The notes under the pieces were generated by a model that saw nothing but the letters and a program-made list of their open reading frames with translations, was not told where the DNA came from and made no database searches. A program made the position numbers and the translations under genes. Of a DNA stretch of 64,000 nucleotides, positions 11,264 to 21,892 are shown in pieces (the first letter of the stretch is position 1; each line of letters starts with the position of its first letter). The DNA is taken from contig OX457039.1 in the NCBI GenBank assembly GCA_949752735.1, positions 46,404,099-46,468,098 on the forward strand. Reading direction: 5' to 3'. The DNA is from Lumbricus terrestris (lineage: Eukaryota > Annelida > Clitellata > Crassiclitellata > Lumbricidae).

Positions 11264-13882
11264 ATGATGGACGACGACGAGGTAACGTTCCGGCAGCCGA
11301 GACTTTTCGAGTTCAGCACGCCTGCTGATGTCTCTCCGCCTGCTGTGGGAAGAACGACGATGGAGAAGCAGCCGAGCCGTGGCCGACTGATCGAGCTCAT
11401 TTCTGACGATGGTGAGGAGCTGGTGGAGACGAGTCCCCGTGTGAAGACGGAGACAACGGATTCGTCGAAGGAGTTGTTGGAGAACTTCGGAAGTCTCCTG
11501 CGGAACCGACCGACGCCAATGAAGCCGGGTCGATTCGACGGGACTGGGTCCCTGGAATCCTTTCTAGTACAATTCGAGGTATGCGCTCGTCACAATCGAT
11601 GGACAGACGCGGACAAAGTGGATCATCTACGCTGCGCGCTAGAGAAGGCTGCGACGCAACTTCTTTGGGATTTCGGCGCGCAAGCTGACGTAAGTTACGC
11701 CCAACTGGTGGAGCGTCTCCGACAGAGATATGGGACGGACGGACAAGCTGAGACGTTCCGTAGTCAGCTGTATTTTCGACGTCAAGGGGCCGGAGAAAGT
11801 TTGAGCGACTTATTACACGAGATTCGCAGACTCGTTGTATTGGCCTATCCTGTCCCGTCCAACGAGACGACGCAGATTATCGCAAGAGACTCGTTCCTGG
11901 AAGCTTTGCGAGACAGGGAGCTTTCGTTGAAAGTTAGGGAGCGTGAGCCGAAGACTCTGGATGAGGCTTATCGGACCGCTCTACGCTTAGAGGCCTACCA
12001 GAGAGCCTCTGAGAACGACGATCATCGGAGACCGTCGAACCGTGTCCGTGGAACGCAAGAAGTCGAGCCGACCGACCAGCTCCAGTCGACCCTGGACCGC
12101 TTCTTGACGACACAGCGTGACGATCAACGTCGTTGGCAGCGAGAAATGGAACGGAAGATGGACGAACAGTTCCGGGAGCTACGGAACCAGTCTACGATCG
12201 ACGACGATGGATCGAGACGAGATCAACGGCCTGGGGACCGCCGATTGGGAGATCGCCAGCCGGAGACTACGAGGAGAACCGTGACCTGTTATGGATGCGG
12301 TAGAGCCGGTCACGTGGTCCGAGATTGCCGTCAGCCGCGCCGTTTCCGGAACCGGCCGAGTGACGAGGAAACGACAGGAGGAGACGCACCTGCGCCATCG
12401 ACATCCGTGGTGGTGAACCACACGACACGTCCGAAGCTGCCCGACCGCGCCAGCAGTAATGCCGTTTACGTTCGTGGAAGGATCAACGACCGACTGCAGA
12501 TGTCTCTCATCGACACCGGATCCGAAGTGAGCCTGGTTCCGTCTTCAGCAGTGGAAGGGTTAGAACTCCGTTCTTGTACACGCTTGTTGATGGCTGCTAA
12601 TGGCTCGAATATTAATGTTTTGGGCGAGGTCCGGTTACCCCTTAGATTTTGGGATGGTTTTGAGGTCCATGCTAACTTTTTAGTCTCTGACCAGATTTCC
12701 GAACCGATGTTAGGAATGGATTTCTTGAGGGAACAGCGTTGTCGCTTGAGTTTTGGTAACGGGGCTCTGTTTATTGGTCGCAAACGTGTCCCCCTGGTGA
12801 GAGGGAATGGCTCAATGTGGTGCCGGCGTGTAATGGTCGCCGAGGAAATAGAGTTACAGCCCAAATGCCAAAGTGAGGTGCCTGTGAAAACCGTATACGG
12901 AGATTTGACCTCGGTGGCTCCCGCGTGGATGACGGAGGCTCACGAGATCCGCCCTGGAGTTCACCTGGCCCGTGTTGTGTTAGGCGATAAGACTAGCTCG
13001 CATGTGAGAATAGTGAACCTGAGTGATAGTCCGGTTAGGTTTAACAAGGATACGTTCCTTGCAGGGTTACACCCAGTCGAAGTTGAGCCCGTTAGGATGG
13101 ACGAAGGGAAGATTAATAGGAGTAAAGACGCTTCGCCTAGTGAGTTGATGTTGGCAGATTTGCCCGAGGATGTGTCGCCGGAAATCAGGGAACGTTTGAG
13201 AAGTTTGTTAGCTAAGTACGGAGACGTATTCTCCGTTACCGATCGGGACATAGGAAAGACGTCGGTGAGCACCCATAAGATTGAGACAGGAGATGCCCAT
13301 CCGGTGAGGCAACCGTTGAGACGACACCCGCTGCCGCATAGGGTTGTTATTGACAACCAGTTGGACAGTATGCTTGCTGATGGAATCGTGGAACCAGCGG
13401 TTAACGAGTGTGTGCGTAGGACTAGGTGGAAAGTCCGACGCAGGGCCTTTAGGGTTGGTTGGTCGGGAACCGTAAAGAGGTTTAGTCAGCGATGCTCTCC
13501 CTCTGCCCAATACCACCGAGGTCAACTGCCCAGGCAGGGTCCCTTGAAACCCTTACCCTGTGGGAAGCCTTGGGAACGGTTTAGCATGGATATTACTGGT
13601 ACCCACCCGCGTAGGCGTAGAATTTTGACGGTGATGGACGGGTTCGCTAAATTTGTAGAAGCCATTCCACTGGCTGATTATAAGGTTAATTCCGTGGCTT
13701 GGGTTGAGACAAGTTTTGACGGGATCCTTTTGGGGGAAAGTCGCAAGCAGCCATCAGAGTGTGACATTGTCACTCGTCCGCCTGACGAGTCCGCCGCTGT
13801 TGATGCTTCGTCGCCGGTGACTGTGAATTTCCAGGATGGCCGACCAAAGCGTGTGGTCCGTCGTCCGGTTCGCTACGAATAG
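11264..13882 (+). CDS. gag-protease polyprotein fused to remnants of RT and integrase (872 aa)
   Basis: This is the only coding frame of the LTR element, starting 60 bp after the 5' LTR. Residues about 85-250 resemble the retrotransposon gag capsid domain (FDGTGSLESFLVQFE, then LLHEIRRL). C342-C345-H350-C355 form a CX2CX4HX4C zinc knuckle. D417-T-G-S is the aspartic protease active site in the context SLIDTGSEVSLVP. Residues about 670-715 are the N-terminal lead-in of a gypsy reverse transcriptase (ADGIVEPAVNE). The frame then jumps to a degenerate integrase zinc region (CSPSAQYHRGQ, second Cys of CxxC replaced) and the start of the catalytic core, with D776 in FSMDITG. After about residue 815 it jumps again to the pol C-terminus ending RRPVRYE. 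The RT YxDD, RNase H and the rest of the D,D-35-E core are absent. Both deletion joins keep the frame, so gag and protease could be made from one intact protein. Confidence 0.93.
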   Translation: MMDDDEVTFRQPRLFEFSTPADVSPPAVGRTTMEKQPSRGRLIELISDDGEELVETSPRVKTETTDSSKELLENFGSLLRNRPTPMKPGRFDGTGSLESFLVQFEVCARHNRWTDADKVDHLRCALEKAATQLLWDFGAQADVSYAQLVERLRQRYGTDGQAETFRSQLYFRRQGAGESLSDLLHEIRRLVVLAYPVPSNETTQIIARDSFLEALRDRELSLKVREREPKTLDEAYRTALRLEAYQRASENDDHRRPSNRVRGTQEVEPTDQLQSTLDRFLTTQRDDQRRWQREMERKMDEQFRELRNQSTIDDDGSRRDQRPGDRRLGDRQPETTRRTVTCYGCGRAGHVVRDCRQPRRFRNRPSDEETTGGDAPAPSTSVVVNHTTRPKLPDRASSNAVYVRGRINDRLQMSLIDTGSEVSLVPSSAVEGLELRSCTRLLMAANGSNINVLGEVRLPLRFWDGFEVHANFLVSDQISEPMLGMDFLREQRCRLSFGNGALFIGRKRVPLVRGNGSMWCRRVMVAEEIELQPKCQSEVPVKTVYGDLTSVAPAWMTEAHEIRPGVHLARVVLGDKTSSHVRIVNLSDSPVRFNKDTFLAGLHPVEVEPVRMDEGKINRSKDASPSELMLADLPEDVSPEIRERLRSLLAKYGDVFSVTDRDIGKTSVSTHKIETGDAHPVRQPLRRHPLPHRVVIDNQLDSMLADGIVEPAVNECVRRTRWKVRRRAFRVGWSGTVKRFSQRCSPSAQYHRGQLPRQGPLKPLPCGKPWERFSMDITGTHPRRRRILTVMDGFAKFVEAIPLADYKVNSVAWVETSFDGILLGESRKQPSECDIVTRPPDESAAVDASSPVTVNFQDGRPKRVVRRPVRYE

Positions 13883-14356
13883 ACGTTTATTGTGAAAAGA
13901 GACTTGAACTCTGAGACTCTTTTTCGTGAAATGGGCTATGGACATTTTAGAACGCTCAGGTTGTTGCGTTGTTTAATTATACGTTGTTATGTGTGGCCCG
14001 TTGGCCGTTTCTCGCTGTTGAAATGTGTATAACTCGTGCTTTTTCGTCAGTTTGGCCCGTTGGCCGTGTCTCGTTACCATGAAACTTAGTGTAAAGTGTT
14101 GTGGCTCGTTGGCCCATTTTTATGGACTCTTTGCATAATGAACGATGGACATTTCGTGGACGTTGGTCCTTTCTTTTGTTTGGTTCCGCTTCTGTTGTTA
14201 CGACTTGCAGGTCGTTCGAGGGCAGAATTGTTGCCATTGGCCCGTTGGCCGGTTACTGTATAATGCGGACGGTCTAGGGGGTTCCTTGTTTCCGGGAGGG
14301 TGTGTGGGCCCTGACCCCTCGAAATAGGGACATTTCGAATCGTGGTGGGAGGAAGA
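13883..14356 (+). other. 3' untranslated region of the LTR element with spaced GGCCCGTTGGCC repeats and polypurine tract
   Basis: GGCCCGTTGGCC occurs at 13995, 14054 and 14239, with a one-base variant (ggctcgttggcc) at 14103. Several copies are followed by 'gt.tctcg'. The purine tract GGGAGGAAGA at 14347-14356 abuts the 3' LTR and is the expected plus-strand primer. Confidence 0.85.
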
Positions 14357-15467
14357 TGTGGCGAAATTCGCCTGAGCCGCCTCCGCGGTCTTGTTTACGC
14401 CGTCGATTGGCTTCGTGGGCGGTCGATTCGCGTCGTCGTTCGCTCGTGCCTTGAGGTCCCCTCTCCTCCTCCTTCGCCCCTCGCACCTGTCCGGACCTCT
14501 GACGGCGGATCTTTTGGCGCGAAGTCCCCTCTGTAGTGCGCATGCGCGGATCTTTTGGCACGAAGTCCCCTCTGTGGTGCGCATGCGCGGATCTTTTGGC
14601 GCGAAGTCCCCTCTGTAGTGCGCATGCGCGGATCTTTTGGCGCGAAGTCCCCTCTGTAGTGCGCATGCGCGGATCTTTTGGCGCGAAGTCCCCTCTGTAG
14701 TGCGCATGCGCGGATCTTTTGGCGCGAAGTCCCCTCTGTGGTGCGCATGCGCGGATCTTTGCCCGCCAGGTCCCCTCGCACCTGTCCGGACCTCTGACGT
14801 CGGACCCCTTCTGGTGCGCATGCGCGGATCTTTTGGCGCCAAGTCCCCTGTCCCCTTGGACCTGTATAAATAGGACCGCTGCCTGCGTGCATCAGCTCAG
14901 TCAGAAGTCAGTCGTCAGCGGGAGCTCCGTCCGTTCGTGAAGTGCAGGTGCAGTCGTCGTCGTGTGCAGCAGTCGTTGCAGCAGTCGGTCGTCGTCGTCG
15001 CGGTTGAGAAGGAGCGGTAGTCGTTGCAGCCGTCAGTCGCCCGAGGGAGCTGCCGTCGCCGTCGCCGTGCATCGGTCGTCAGAGCTCGCCGTTGCCGCCG
15101 CTGCAGTACGCCACTGCCGCTGCCGCTGGTTCCTGCGTTTGTCGCAGTGGGGCGCTCTCGAAGTCCGCCATTGCGTGGGAGCCGCCATTTTGGGAAACGA
15201 CCGTCCGCTACCAGGGTACGACTGTTGCGGGTATCACGTGGTTGCCTGTGGTGACGTGTGGAGTTGTGATCGACAATATATCGTCTGAAAACGTTTGTTG
15301 TCTTCGTGTCTTCGTGCGGTGGGGAGAACACTGTTAAGCCCTTCGAAAGACGACGGAGGCCGGACTTGCGCCCATCTGGAGCGACACGCAAGCCTTACCA
15401 CCTGGTGGGAGAGATCGTCATCCACTCTCCCGTCAGCCGCTAGAGGGCGCGGGCGGTTTCCGTTACA
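14357..15467 (+). repeat. 3' LTR
   Basis: Same length and, as far as I can read, the same sequence as the 5' LTR, including all seven GCGCATGCGC palindromes and TATAAATA at 14865-14872. It is followed by the GAAT target duplicate. It could drive transcription rightwards into flanking DNA. Confidence 0.95.
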
Positions 15468-15471
15468 GAAT

Positions 15472-16420
15472 TAAGGTCAATTGCAGGCTGTAGATTCTAA
15501 GCGCAACCGACGAATAGCCGTCTCATCAATCGATTTACATGCATAATATATTATAGGCCTAGACCTTTTATATAGATCTATATATTAACTAAACATTTAA
15601 TCATATGCATGAGTTTTCTATGCTAAGACTGTGCCCCATTATAATTATATAGTATGATGAAATTCAATTATAGGTTCTATAGATGCGCTCCGCGAGTCAA
15701 TAAACGGCCTTTAGATCGGTCTGGACCTTAACGATTTAGGCCATTCGTCGAATATATACAATATATACATGTAGGGCCTAGACTCTAGGCCTTCTTGCCG
15801 CATATGCCCTTTATAGTCGATACAAATTATAATAGATTAAATGAGTATAGGCTAGGCTAGGCTATATATGATCGTCAGTCAGCCACGCAATAGGGTTTAC
15901 TTACTGTGTAAGTGACCCGTTTAGCCTTATTGGTCTGTGGAAAATATAACACATTTTATGCGTCCTTTTGTTGTGATTCTGTGGGACTGGGGTAGGCCTA
16001 CCACATTTTTGCTGAACAGGGCCACCACATTCATTAATCCGGCCCTAGACATCGATACCGATATAGGTCTGGTGTTCAATATTAGATAGACTATTAGCCT
16101 AGACTATGCTTCAAAATGCTATGGCTTCGTTGGCTCGATCCCATGCAGGATCCCTCTACCGATTTACGTAGGAATACTTTTTACGAACACTGTTCTATAG
16201 AGCGGGCCCTGCTATTTGGCGCTCAATTCTCTCAAACTCTATAGTCACACACTTTAGGCCTAAATTAATTAAGGCAAGGCCTAGGCCTATACATAGGCTA
16301 TATAATTATGGCCTATAGGTCTACGTCTAGGCACCTCTGAGAGTGAGGATTCTTCAGGGTGAGAATGGCCGAAGGGTTGAGCGGTTCAACCCCTATGTAA
16401 TCTTTCTTAGCCCTTTAGAT
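15472..16420. other. intergenic, no gene seen
   Basis: AT-rich DNA with many TAGGCCTA-type palindromes (near 15555, 15780, 16255 and 16280-16320). No coding frame of note. Confidence 0.55.
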
Positions 16421-16530
16421 AGGTCGATCGCCCTTTTGATGGTCGCTCTTTTGACCAGTCGCCTTTAAAATCGGCGCCCTTTTGAAGTCGCTCTTTTGAT
16501 GGTCGCCCTTTCGAAATCGCCTTATCGATA
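16421..16530. repeat. short degenerate minisatellite (TCGCCCTTTTGA-type)
   Basis: About seven variants of 'gtcgcccttttgatg' occur end to end with spacings of roughly 14-18 bp: 'gatcgcccttttgatggtcg', 'ctcttttgaccagtcgcc', 'gcgcccttttgaagtcg' and others. Confidence 0.8.
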
Positions 16531-16559
16531 GTGAACCAATTGAATGTAGAGCAAAGGGC

Positions 16560-16995
16560 AATAGGCTAATTATTGCGAGATGTAACGAAGGAATGCACTA
16601 AAGTAAGAGTAGCAGCAACCAGCAGACGTTAGAGAACGGGTGACAGAGCGAAGTTGGCGCAGCTGATAATAGCAGTCTTGAGCAAGACGGTGAAGTTGAG
16701 GAGCAAAAGCGAGTTCTTGCATGGTCAAGTTGGACACCGAGGTCATGAACCGTGGTTGCAAAGACAAAGCCAGGAAATTCAGATGCAAGAGAAAAGAGAT
16801 CAAGCTTGCAAGCTGCTGCCGTGTGCCCAACCAAATAAATTTTGTCTTAGATGCATGGGTTCAAGCGTAGTCTATTGGATGACATCCATGCCTCTAGAGC
16901 ATCCAAAGTCCCGCTCATTATCCGAACAGCTTCAACATCATTAGAAGGGAGGCAATGGGTGATTATATAAGCCTGGACGTCGTTAGTATACTGCT
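16560..16995 (-). pseudogene. LINE reverse-transcriptase fragment (CR1/L2-like), frameshifted
   Basis: On the minus strand, pieces in different frames read like a CR1/L2-group RT. A decayed YADD box (YTNDVQAY) is followed by LDALEAWMSSNRLRLNP, then HDLGVQLD, then LAQDCYYQLRQLRSVTRSLTSA. The catalytic Asp-Asp has become Asn-Asp and at least one frameshift separates the blocks. Neither the 5' end nor a 3' tail is present, so this is a dead internal fragment. Confidence 0.85.
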
Positions 16996-17029
16996 GACCC
17001 GAAACCGCATGAGCTGCAGTGGCCTAGGC

Positions 17030-18474
17030 AAGGGGGTTTCGGGGGTTAAAACCCCCCATTGGCCTAGGAATTTTTAAAACGTTATTTATCCACTTAAATA
17101 AGAAAAACAAGACAATTGCTTGTAGTAACAATTGTTTTTTCTTAAGCTATGTCTTTATAGCGGTTTATAAACTATTGATGGCCGTGTCGTTATTTGTAGG
17201 TGTCGCTAAATGACGTGCTTGGTATTCATATTGACCCTTCACGTGTTATGTAGTCTGTGGTGTAAGTTAACGAATAATGGAATAATAAAAATTTACAAAT
17301 TGGTCAGTGCTTTATGCAATTAAATGTTTATTTTATTGTCCAGTTGAAAAATAGGTTAGGTCTATAACCTGTGTACAACATTGTATTGTTGTTGTGTTTA
17401 TACAAAGTCTGAAAGCACCTGTCTAGATAGAAATGTAAAGTCTGGCTAAATGGATAATTTACAAGTTACCGCATAAGGTTCTTTTTGAATTCTGCAATAA
17501 TAAAGCTTATATTATTTTAGACCTCGAATGCTTGAGAGATTTTTTGTAAACGTATGTGCATGACCACTTATAATTTATTATGTGTTGTTCAATGTGTCAG
17601 TGTAAGATTCTTTCGAAGCCGCTAGCATTAGCGGAAATACCATAATGATTAGAATTCTCACTTAATCATTAGCAACGTGTTATTATGTTTACGTGCAAGC
17701 ATACCGTGGTTGTTGAAGGTATATCCAGCCTGAGCTTTCATAACTTTAAAACCTCGAAAAGCTGAATGGCAATGATTGATGTGCTGTGGCATGCTGGACA
17801 TTAACACATTAAGAACCCAAGTGCTTTCCAATTTTAAATTTAATTCAGTGCCCGGTCAGTTTATCAATCCGACTTACCCATATCCTGAAATGACAAAGTT
17901 AGGGCTGATTTTTCTGGCACAGTAATGATAATTATGGTACTAGGCCTACATGATACTGTAATAGCTTAGCAGCTCTTGAAAGCGCTACAAGTATGCACAC
18001 TACTTGTATGGATGCTTGCATTACAAGAATTTAAAGCCACTGCTTATTTTGCTTGGTAATGACCCACTGATGCTTCAAAGAGTTGAGGAAGAGCCCACAT
18101 ATTGTTCAAGCAATTGTCACAGCAGTTATATGACAATGTGTTGAAATTTCTTCTTGACACAAAGATATATACCGATATATTTTAGGAATCGAATGGTTCA
18201 CCTACTGGTTTCCGTGCTGCTAGGGTTTTAACAAGAGCAGACTGGTGTACAATCAGAGCAAGTGTGCTGCATATTTGTAAGTTGAATTATACATAGATAG
18301 TTATTAATAGAGTTGATATTGATATCATATTTTTTGGCAAACTGATTATCGGTTGTGGAAATCCGATTTTAAACTGATTATCGGTATCCTTAATTGTCCT
18401 TGTAGAAAATCCACTGTTCTCTACTTAGCCACGATAAACAAAGATGGCGGCTGCTGGGATTCACTGCATTCGAC
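17030..18474. other. intergenic, no gene seen
   Basis: Begins with a small GC-rich hairpin at 17032-17069 (GGGGGTT / AACCCCCC flanked by GGCCTAGG). It may be one end of a repeat beginning CAGTGGCCTAGGC, but I found no matching other end. The rest is AT-rich without coding signal. Confidence 0.5.
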
Positions 18475-18840
18475 CAGTGGCGGCGACAGGATTTTCGTTT
18501 TGGGAGGGCTGAATTTGCGGGAGAAAATTTTCCATTTTGAGTCGCAAAAATTTCTGACGACCTTTTTTTAAATCATCGGCCAAAATCTTACGAAAATTTT
18601 CCATTTCAGCCGCCAGAATTTCTGACGACCTTTTTTTAGTCATTTGGTCGAAAGCTCAAGAAAATTGGTCCTTTTTCATAACCGCCCAAATTGTCTGACA
18701 AACCTCGTGCAAACCTCTACGGTTATTTTGGGGGGGGGGGCACTAAAGGGGGTTAATCGTGCAAATATTTTATTTTTACATTGGAAAAACACATACAAAC
18801 TTGGGCCACCGGCAAAAACCTGCACATTCACTCAAAAAAG
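18475..18840 (+). mobile_element. hAT-type MITE, CAGTGGCGGC family, decayed copy
   Basis: Begins CAGTGGCGGCGACAGGATTT and shares long blocks with the reverse complement of 33252-33511: 'gctgaatttgcgggagaaaa', 'tttctgacgac', 'tcaagaaaatt', 'ctgacaaacctcgtgca', 'gcaaatattttatttttaca'. The expected right terminus is not recognisable, so it is truncated or too diverged. An internal stretch of about 70 bp ('ccattt..tttctgacgaccttttttta') is duplicated. Confidence 0.75.
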
Positions 18841-18899
18841 ACCAGGGAGATGGCTGTGGTGAATCGATCGCTCGCTCCATTGGCCTTCATGTCGTCCAT

Positions 18900-19502
18900 C
18901 ATATAGGAGTTAAGAGAGTTACTTCTATATAAAAATTCTGGGGTTACAATTGATTAACATCTTACTGTCTCGGAGCATGTTGACAATACCCTAAGCTCAT
19001 GTGCCTCCTCAATCTATGCTCTGCGCATGCTGTGTGCTCATGGTATGCCTGGACCGGCATTGCATGTCATCACTCGAGCAACCACAGTTGCACGTCTGCT
19101 CTACGCCTCTCCAGCCTGGTGGGGACTGCTGAGCACTGATGAGGTCGATCGCATCGAAAGGTTCCTGGGACATGTCAGACGAGCTGGATTCCTCCCCTCC
19201 GATTCCCCAAAGCAGACATTATGGCTGAGACTGCTGATACTGCCCTCTTCATACCTGTAATTAAGGACAATGATCATGTACTTCGTAAATTTTTCTCTTA
19301 TAGACATTCTGGCAAATACAATCTGCGCCGTAGGCCGTATCCATTTGAACTAACTAATAAAAACAATAAAAACTTCATGACACGGGTGCAGTATAAAAAC
19401 ATTTATTAGGCTTTATTCGCTGCTCTCTTTGCGCTTGTTAACTGTCACGTTATGTCGACCAGTTATTTTGTCAATAAAACATATATATATATATATATAT
19501 AT
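18900..19502 (+). pseudogene. 5'-truncated LINE (CR1-like) RT C-terminus with 3' tail
   Basis: Reading with frame corrections, the sequence gives ILGVTID (stop) HLTVSEHVDN, then SIYALRMLCAHGMPGPALHVITRA, then LLYASPAWWGLLSTDEVDRIERFL. After a frameshift near 19205 it gives ADTALFIPVI, HVLRKFFSYR and YNLRRRPYPFEL, ending at 19409. YASPAWWG and the LRRRPYPFEL box are typical of the region after the RT domain in CR1/jockey-type LINEs. A short 3' UTR, AATAAAA at 19473 and an (AT)n tail follow. Frame breaks and a stop make it inactive. Confidence 0.88.
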
Positions 19503-19666
19503 GCACTATTACATGAAGTGGACCCTCTAGTTCTAAAGCGGTTCAAGTCCATTTTTTGCGATTTTCACTTTAGGCCACTTTTCCACTAAATCGAATGCGC
19601 TCTTTCCGATGGTGCATTCAGCTAAGCCGCTAGAGGATTCTATCATGGCGTATTTATGATATATTG

Positions 19667-21108
19667 CAGGGCCGTTTTAAGGAGTTTTGGGGCCCTAGGC
19701 ACAAACCCTAATCCTAAACATATCCACGAGTCTAATCTACTCTAGCCAAATCAAGGTTTCTGGGGACGGAGAACAAGTATTTACACACACATTTTTGTCG
19801 GTCGATTGCTCGAGACGTGTAGCGCCGAGACGGGAGGGCTATGGGAAAGGAATGTCCGAATGTGTCCCTCCATGAAGTCAGAAATTGTTGAATTTTCACA
19901 TTGCATTTTAAGCTGCCATCTTTAAAAAATTGCTCAACATTCGCAGTGCTGACATGCCTAGTCTAAGACTTCTATGATTGTTCTTGCAATTATAATAATT
20001 CCTTATTCAGTTTCCACATTGTAATGATAGGCCACATGCAGCATTGTAAGCTGGGATCTAAGCAAAATTACAGATTATTATTTCAGTGCTGATTACAAGA
20101 GTGGTTGAAAGTTTCAATAAAATTAATATAATTATTATTACAATCATAATTTCTTGACGTATCAAATTCAGCAACTCAGTTCTGCTGCTTCCGGACCATT
20201 AGGCCAACAGCATAATAGGCCTAGTAGCCTAACGAATAACTGCAGACAGATCTAGGCTATAATTATATAAGACCTACTTTCTTGCATTGGAATTGACTTA
20301 TTCCCGCGCGTTGCTAAAAAGGCTTGTATTGTTGACCATGGAGGATAGGCCTACAGTTCTCGGAATTGCCACAAATGTTACACAAACCAAGGAAGAACCG
20401 CCAAAATCTGGAAGTCATGTAGTAGGCCTAATGATGCTGTTTTACTAAGTGTTCAAGTAACAAAACCTTTTTAAATTTCGACAGTTTTAAATTTGAAAGG
20501 TAGCACTAAAAAGTCGAAAATTGGTTTTACAAAAATAGTACTTGTACAAATATTAACAGTAAATTATACTCATTGTAAGATGATTGTATCATATTATTAC
20601 ATTAATAGATTTTATCGTCATAATGTCATACAATAGTAAATAATATCACGGTATATTACTAGAGTTCGTGTATTATACAATAATTTAAGCAGCAATTCAA
20701 ACTTATAATTTGGTCAAATGTTTTGGGTAGTCATTTCTGGGTGAAGTTCCTTCCACACTGGGAGATGCTTAGATTAAACACTGAACGTAACCCGATTCCC
20801 GTCTCAAACTCTCAGTCTCAGATATAGAGTGCCGGTACTCTATTCATGCCTTCTATGGGCAAGTGTGTCATTTTGTTACGTTTATTAATATTGATAGAAG
20901 AACCTAGGCCTATACACAGCTAGAGCACATCAATCTTTGTATTACAAGTGTACTGTGTAAAATAAATTTAAGCTTAGCACACGTTAAAGTTCGTATAACA
21001 TGTTGCTAATTTGTTATGCAATGTAGCATTTTGGGTCGCCGCGGGGCCCCCCTGTTGCGCGGGGCCCTAGGCCCGGGCCTCGCGGGCCTGTGCCTTAAAA
21101 CGGCTCTG
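19667..21108. mobile_element. non-autonomous hAT element, 1442 bp, nested
   Basis: Left end CAGGGCCGTTTTAAGG and right end (reverse complement) CAGAGCCGTTTTAAGG match at 15 of 16. Flanking 8-mers are ATATATTG (19659-19666) and ATATAATG (21109-21116), a 7 of 8 duplication. GGGGCCCTAGGC-type motifs lie near both termini. The interior is AT-rich and non-coding. It sits inside the 19523-23814 element, so it inserted later. Confidence 0.88.
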
Positions 21109-21892
21109 ATATAATGGTTACAGAACTGACAATAATCAACGCATACGAAATTTCAGTAGTGAATCATGTCTGTTTAATTCATTCTTGATATTCACCACTT
21201 TGATTGCAAGCTGGTGCAAGAGTGGTTCAAGTTGACTTGATCCACTTTTGCGCTTAAATTTATTAACTCAGTGACACTCTATGATAAGGCATAGTGGATC
21301 ATTCACACTTAATTCACTCTTCCACCAAAGGTTTTGGTCGTTTCAGCCTCGGTCTTCCTATTGAATTAGCACTGAACAAAAATCTTCTTTGGAAAATTAA
21401 TCTTGCGTGTGTTATAATATTCTCATGTTTCGCAAACTTTGATAGGAACCTCGCCAAGTTGCTAATAATTAACAAACTAGGCCTATATGGAGAAAATGGC
21501 GTCTTGGAAAGACATTACCCACAGGACAAATTAAGGCCCCTGGACAAAAAAAACCATTTTGCATAGGGCAAGTTCCCCGAAAACTACCAGTGCATGTAGG
21601 CTATAGCTAACAATTGGCATATATTTCTTCATTTAAACGAAAAAGTTTAGGCCTAATTATCTTATTTTCGTTCACTGTTATTAAACGCGTCATTGTAAAG
21701 AGATATGGTTTGTGACACCATGCAGATACAAAGTTAGAGCTATTCTTGTATAGCCTGTAACTGCTGTTCGGGTCTAAATGTATAACATTCAAATATGATC
21801 TACACCGTAACATATTATTCTTGTAGATGTTTAGAGGCATAATTTGTATGTATAATATGCAAATATAGGCCTACAACTTAACATATTTTACT

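Larger units (their letters stand above)
10093..15467 (+). mobile_element. complete non-autonomous Ty3/gypsy LTR retrotransposon, 5375 bp
   Basis: Two direct LTRs of 1111 bp (10093-11203 and 14357-15467) begin TGTGGCG and end TTACA. They are offset by exactly 4264 bp and appear identical wherever I compared them. The 4-bp repeat GAAT flanks the element at 10089-10092 and 15468-15471. Inside are a primer-binding site, one gag-protease-truncated-pol frame, a 474-bp 3' region and a purine tract next to the 3' LTR. Identical LTRs imply a very recent insertion, since the LTRs are made identical at integration. Most of reverse transcriptase, all of RNase H and much of integrase are missing, so it would need another element's enzymes to move. 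Confidence 0.95.

Noticed and set aside
17030..17070. Left end of another hAT element (CAGTGGCCTAGGC)
   Set aside because: No matching inverted terminus or 8-bp duplication found downstream. Kept only as a small hairpin.
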